From contig CAINVV010000035.1 of assembly GCA_903854235.1 (NCBI GenBank), positions 1 through 35,523 of the forward strand: 35,523 nucleotides of DNA, in the 5' to 3' direction. A program made the position numbers and the translations under genes. Below the pieces are notes generated by a model, which saw only the letters and a list, made by a program, of their open reading frames with translations, was not told the origin of the DNA and searched no databases. Below, in pieces: positions 31,810 to 35,523 of the stretch. Position 1 is the stretch's first letter, and every line of letters begins with the position of its first letter. The stretch is from an uncultured Bacteroidia bacterium (GTDB taxonomy: Bacteria > Bacteroidota > Bacteroidia > Bacteroidales > Prolixibacteraceae).

Positions 31810-34800
31810 TCATTTTGGGGGGATCATTCCCTTCTCCGGTTGGGCAATGGAGAACATCTTGTTCAGTTTGCCGTTGATCTCCTTTGAAAGGTCTTTCTCT
31901 CCGTATTGGTCGGTAATAACACCCAATTCCTGAAGCAGATAGAATGCACGCTGCAAATCTTCTGATACGGACTCCCTGAATTTTGGTTCCAAAGAGAGGT
32001 AGTAAAGAATTTCGCGTTCATTGTTATCCACCATTTGGCGGACCACCTCGTTGCCCTTTTTCATGGATGCCGGCATCATGTTAACTTCCATCGAAGTCAT
32101 CTCCTTACCCATTTTGTGCATATCGAAATGAGCCGCTTTGTAATAGGCCTCCGCCATCAACAAATTGAAGTAGTTGTAAGGGACTTTCTTATTGGGAACC
32201 AATTCGTTGCAACGATCCAATACCGCAACGGCTGAATCGGTTCTACCCTCCACGATCAATTGATCTGCCAATCTTACGAAATTATTTCGGATGTTCATCG
32301 ACATTCTCATGTTATTTTCATCGAGGTAGACCTTCGGATTGTTCATGTTACCCCATTTGAACTTGTTGATGATGTTATCGTACATAATGCCGGAATTGAC
32401 TCTGCCGATCTGGCCCTCTTTAACTTTGGTCTTGATCGGAACCAGGCGGTAGGCGAATCCCTCTGCCTGAAAATATTCCTGCAGATTCAGGTATTTTTCC
32501 CTGCCAACTGTCACGGCAAAATAGATGGGCCGTTTCCATTTGTTGTTGTTGATGATGTCGAGGATGATCATCTCATCCTTTGAAATATAATTACCGGTGA
32601 GATTGATATCCAATTTGTCGACGATCATGGAGTCGTCTTTCGCTGCAACGGTTCCTGATTCCAGAACTGCCTTTTTATCCACCGGATAATACAATTGCTT
32701 GGAAGGAAGGAAGGAGGCATTGTCGGCCTGCTGCAATTTAGTTGCCGCTTCATCCGAACGGATAAACTCCAGTGCGTCGTTCAGGTTGACGGGCCGCTTG
32801 AGCTGATCCAACACATAAACGATGTCTCTGTTGCCCTGCACGACCTGATCTTCCGTAAATTTGATTGGAAGCGGATCAGAATCGTAGTATTTTTTACGCA
32901 TCTGATCGATGTACCAATCCGTTTGCAGGTAACTCAGGTTGCAAACACGCACATCTGTGCGGATTCCTTCCACCTCCTGGGCATACCAGAGCGGGAAGGT
33001 ATCGTTGTCCCCATTGGTAAAAATGATGGCATTGGGAGCACAGGTCTTGAGGTAATTTCCACCGAAATCCCTTGCGGTATAACGTCCGGAGCGATCGTGG
33101 TCATCCCAGTTTTGGGAAGCCATCAATACCGGTACTGCAAAAAGCGAGATCGCCGTAGCCGCAATGGCACTGATGGTCGCTGCCGAGAATCTTTTAAAAA
33201 TATCGTAAACTGCCAAAACACCCAACCCAATCCAGATGGTGAAGGCGTAGAAGGAGCCTGCATAGGCATAATCCCGCTCACGTGGTTGAAGCGGATCTTG
33301 GTTCAGATAGACCACTATGGCCAATCCCGTCATGATGAAGAGCAACATCACCACGGTGAAATCCTGTTTGCCTTTCTTTCCCGATTGATACTGGAAAAAC
33401 ATTCCGAGTAATCCCAGAATAAACGGAAGCATGTAATAGGCATTCTTGGCCCTGTTCTCACCCAGGGTTGGTGGCAGATGACTCTGGTCGCCCAAACGTA
33501 TGGAATCCAGAAAATTGAAACCGGTGATCCAGTTTCCGTTGAGAATCCCTCCCTGGCTCTGAACATCATTTTGACGACCGGAGAAGTTCCACATAAAATA
33601 TCTCAGGTACATGAATCCAACCTGATAGGTAAAGAAAAACTGGAGATTTTCACCGAAGGTCGGTTTCATCAGCGTTTCAGGTTCTCCCTGCCTGTTGGTA
33701 GTCTGTACGGGTGTTCCCTTGATACCGGCCCAGTTTTTGTATTCCTGAACGTGATCTGCACTGGAACTGTACATACGTGGAAAGATCGTACAGAAACGTG
33801 AGTCGTAATTTGGAATTTGTTTGTATTCGGCTATTTCATAATGGCCATTTTTCTTAATATAGGTAGGACTACCCTGCAAATAAGGATCCTTGCTGTCGAG
33901 CGGGGCATTGTAATACTGGCCATATCCAAGCGGCCTGCTGCCATACTGATCCCTGTTCAGGTAGGAAAGCAGGGAAAAGACATTGTCCGGATTGTTCTGA
34001 TCCATGGGAGGATTGGCGGTTGAGCGAATCACCGTCATCGCATAGGAAGAGTAACCGATGACAATCACGGACAAACATACCAGAATCGTATTGGCTACCA
34101 CCTTTTTGTGCCGGTAGGTATAGATAATGCCGTAGCTTACTGCTCCTGTTAATACAAGTGCGTAGATAATGACACCGCTTTCATAAGGCATACCGATGCC
34201 GTTGACAAACAGCAATTCAAACCAGGAGGCAGCAACCACCAGTCCTGGAATAACCACCCATACCATCATGGCAAGAATGAAAAGGGAAAGACCGGAAGCG
34301 ACCAGGATACCGTTCCGGGTTGTTTCGTATTTTCTGAAATAATAGACAAAGACGATGGCAGGTATGGCCAGCAGGTTCAAAAGGTGCACCCCAATGGAGA
34401 GTCCTACCAGGTAGCTGATCAGCACCAGCCATCTGTTTGCCTGAGGCTCATCCGCCTCATTTTCCCACTTGAGGATGGCCCAGAAGACGAGTGCGGTAAA
34501 CAGGGAAGAGGTACCATACACCTCCCCTTCGACAGCAGAAAACCAAAATGTATCTGAAAAAGTATACGCCAAAGCGCCTACGGCACCGGCACCAAGAATC
34601 ACAATCAATTCGGAGAGGGTCTCATTTTCACCTGTTCCAATGATTTTTCTTGCCAGGTGGGTGATGCTCCAGAACAGGAAAAGAATGGTAAAGGCGCTCG
34701 CCAAAGCCGACATGATGTTTACCATCACCGGAATGGTGGAGACCGAAGGAGCCAGCATGGTAAAAAGACGTCCAAGAATCATAAACAAAGGAGCACCCGG

Positions 34801-34953
34801 GGGATGACCAACTTCGAGGCGGTAGGCCGTTGTGATAAATTCACTGCAATCCCAAAAGCTTGCAGTTGGTTCGATCGTCAACAAATAGACGATGGCCGCA
34901 ACCACAAATATTCCCCACCCGACAACCGTGTTGTAAAACTTGAATGTTCTCAT
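31810..34953 (-). CDS. DUF2723 multi-pass membrane protein (probable GT-C type glycosyltransferase)
   Basis: This 1047-residue protein begins with the DUF2723 signature: YLLTIEPTASFWDCSEFITTAYRLEVGHPPGAPLFMILGRL, where a TM helix is followed by acidic residues (WDCSEF) in the first loop, as in GT-C enzymes such as protein O-mannosyltransferases. About ten to twelve TM segments spread over residues 10-640. A soluble part follows, with a conserved-looking NGDNDTFPLWYAQEVEG stretch, and then a helical, TPR-like end (about 890-1040). The family is widespread and often essential-looking in Bacteroidota but poorly characterised; transfer of a sugar from a lipid carrier to protein or glycan in the periplasm is inferred from the N-terminal resemblance only. 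The start is supported by an A-rich leader. Confidence 0.85.
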   Translation of the reverse strand: MRTFKFYNTVVGWGIFVVAAIVYLLTIEPTASFWDCSEFITTAYRLEVGHPPGAPLFMILGRLFTMLAPSVSTIPVMVNIMSALASAFTILFLFWSITHLARKIIGTGENETLSELIVILGAGAVGALAYTFSDTFWFSAVEGEVYGTSSLFTALVFWAILKWENEADEPQANRWLVLISYLVGLSIGVHLLNLLAIPAIVFVYYFRKYETTRNGILVASGLSLFILAMMVWVVIPGLVVAASWFELLFVNGIGMPYESGVIIYALVLTGAVSYGIIYTYRHKKVVANTILVCLSVIVIGYSSYAMTVIRSTANPPMDQNNPDNVFSLLSYLNRDQYGSRPLGYGQYYNAPLDSKDPYLQGSPTYIKKNGHYEIAEYKQIPNYDSRFCTIFPRMYSSSADHVQEYKNWAGIKGTPVQTTNRQGEPETLMKPTFGENLQFFFTYQVGFMYLRYFMWNFSGRQNDVQSQGGILNGNWITGFNFLDSIRLGDQSHLPPTLGENRAKNAYYMLPFILGLLGMFFQYQSGKKGKQDFTVVMLLFIMTGLAIVVYLNQDPLQPRERDYAYAGSFYAFTIWIGLGVLAVYDIFKRFSAATISAIAATAISLFAVPVLMASQNWDDHDRSGRYTARDFGGNYLKTCAPNAIIFTNGDNDTFPLWYAQEVEGIRTDVRVCNLSYLQTDWYIDQMRKKYYDSDPLPIKFTEDQVVQGNRDIVYVLDQLKRPVNLNDALEFIRSDEAATKLQQADNASFLPSKQLYYPVDKKAVLESGTVAAKDDSMIVDKLDINLTGNYISKDEMIILDIINNNKWKRPIYFAVTVGREKYLNLQEYFQAEGFAYRLVPIKTKVKEGQIGRVNSGIMYDNIINKFKWGNMNNPKVYLDENNMRMSMNIRNNFVRLADQLIVEGRTDSAVAVLDRCNELVPNKKVPYNYFNLLMAEAYYKAAHFDMHKMGKEMTSMEVNMMPASMKKGNEVVRQMVDNNEREILYYLSLEPKFRESVSEDLQRAFYLLQELGVITDQYGEKDLSKEINGKLNKMFSIAQPEKGMIPPK

Positions 34954-35263
34954 CTTATTTTTTTTATCAGTCGCAATTGGTTTGAAAAGTCATCCTCCGT
35001 TCGGGTCAGGACCTCATTTTCGTGAAGTTCCCCTTTCAAACAACCAAAAATCTTTGCGAAGATATAAAATCTTTGTCCACAGCAGAAAAGGATTTATTTT
35101 GATCTGGTCAATTGTACAGAAAACCGGCTATGCGGTTTCGGAAAAATCTATTTATACTCTTGTTAATCTGACACTTAAAAAACAAGGTCAAAAACATCTT
35201 TAACATTCTTTGACGCTTTCAGGAAAAAAATCGAAGATAAAATGCTCTTTTTCAGTTTTCATA
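34954..35263. other. Intergenic region between DUF2723 and tRNA-Gln
   Basis: About 310 bases with no convincing gene; ORF 34940-35203 begins inside DUF2723 on the opposite strand and has no family look. A small hairpin AAACCG-GCTATG-CGGTTT lies near 35123. No -7 box for DUF2723 was found. Confidence 0.5.
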
Positions 35264-35293
35264 TTGGTTCAAAAAAAAATCTTCGTACTTTTG
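35264..35293 (+). promoter_or_regulatory. Promoter of tRNA-Gln
   Basis: TTG (35264-35266), a 19-bp spacer and TACTTTTG (35286-35293) match the Bacteroidota consensus. The tRNA begins 31 bp beyond the -7 box, so a short 5' leader would be removed by RNase P. Confidence 0.7.
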
Positions 35294-35323
35294 CGCGGTC
35301 CTAATAGATAGGATAAGTTTGAT

Positions 35324-35399
35324 TGACCCGTGGTGTAATTGGCAACACGTCTGATTTTGGTTCAGAAGAGTCCTAGTTCGAGCCTAGGCGGGTCAACCA
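35324..35399 (+). tRNA. tRNA-Gln (anticodon UUG)
   Basis: A complete 76-nt cloverleaf can be drawn: acceptor TGACCCG with CGGGTCA, including the U1-A72 pair typical of glutamine tRNAs; D arm GTGTAATTGGCAACAC; anticodon stem TCTGA/TCAGA with loop TTTTGGT, giving UUG; T arm CCTAG-TTCGAGC-CTAGG. CCA is encoded. The discriminator base is A where E. coli tRNA-Gln has G. Confidence 0.95.
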
Positions 35400-35408
35400 G
35401 TAAATCAA

Positions 35409-35442
35409 TCACTTACACTTTTTTGTGTAGGTGATTTTTTTT
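35409..35442 (+). terminator. Rho-independent terminator of tRNA-Gln
   Basis: TCACTTACAC pairs with GTGTAGGTGA (one T-G pair) around a T6 loop and is followed by eight T. It begins 10 bp after the tRNA CCA. Confidence 0.9.
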
Positions 35443-35523
35443 GTTGCGAGGTTTGCTGCGAGGTTGAGACTTAAAATTACAATCTAAGAACCTTTTTCGA
35501 AGTCATCAATTCCCTTTTGACAA

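Noticed and set aside
34940-35203. 87-residue plus-strand ORF before the tRNA
   Set aside because: It starts inside DUF2723 on the other strand and has no convincing family or promoter.
35324-35399. tRNA-Gln as an integration site for a mobile element
   Set aside because: Only about 120 bp follow the tRNA in the window; no integrase gene or repeat of the tRNA 3' end is seen.

Overview
The window looks like a chromosomal segment of a Bacteroidota bacterium, most likely order Bacteroidales. The signs are a run of Bacteroidota-typical families (DUF2723 membrane protein, CcrA-like metallo-beta-lactamase, DUF2157/GDYXXLXY pair, SMUG2-type uracil glycosylase, YncE/alkaline-phosphatase fusion). Several intergenic sites also match the Bacteroidota promoter consensus (-33 TTTG, about 20 bp, -7 TAnnTTTG), and A-rich leaders are used in place of Shine-Dalgarno sites. 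No insertion sequence, prophage core, rRNA or CRISPR array is visible. There is one tRNA, tRNA-Gln(UUG), close to the right end.

Region 1 (0.1-12 kb) is unusually rich in genome-maintenance genes: yaaA (peroxide stress), a SMUG2-like uracil-DNA glycosylase, an SRAP/HMCES-type abasic-site protein, a HigBA toxin-antitoxin pair, a short DnaE-type polymerase with a degenerate PHP domain, a Y-family polymerase with a beta-clamp motif, and a divergently transcribed HTH-S24 (LexA/UmuD-type) regulator. The last three form a mutagenesis-type triad analogous to, but different from, imuA-imuB-dnaE2. A YncE-like propeller/phosphoesterase gene sits 4 bp before the glycosylase gene. The same 10 kb carries at least six related intergenic elements built from 7-bp AGTGAAA-type repeats. 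Several of these begin at or within a few bases of a stop codon, and I see none in the other 25 kb.

Region 2 (12-21 kb) holds a soluble five-PAS histidine kinase with strong palindromes upstream, an exported oligopeptidase B-like S9 peptidase with a clear terminator, a CcrA-like subclass B1 metallo-beta-lactamase, an unrecognised protein ending in a Cys/His HGG motif under a consensus promoter, and a DUF2157-GDYXXLXY operon with its own promoter and terminator.

Region 3 (21-27 kb) is a three-gene minus-strand operon: exported TIM-barrel isomerase-like protein, GH51 alpha-L-arabinofuranosidase and GH78 alpha-L-rhamnosidase. It probably processes arabinose- and rhamnose-containing plant glycans. 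No SusC/SusD pair is in view.

Region 4 (27-35.5 kb) is envelope-related: an MMPL/RND exporter, ExbB-ExbD, a NodB-type polysaccharide deacetylase and a large DUF2723 protein. A strong bidirectional terminator separates the exporter from exbBD. The window ends with tRNA-Gln, which has its own promoter and terminator.

The best candidates for something new are the stop-codon-abutting composite repeats, the S24/Pol IV/DnaE triad with its candidate operator, and the unrecognised Cys/His protein at 18.35 kb. All assignments come from reading motifs by eye; no database search was run.
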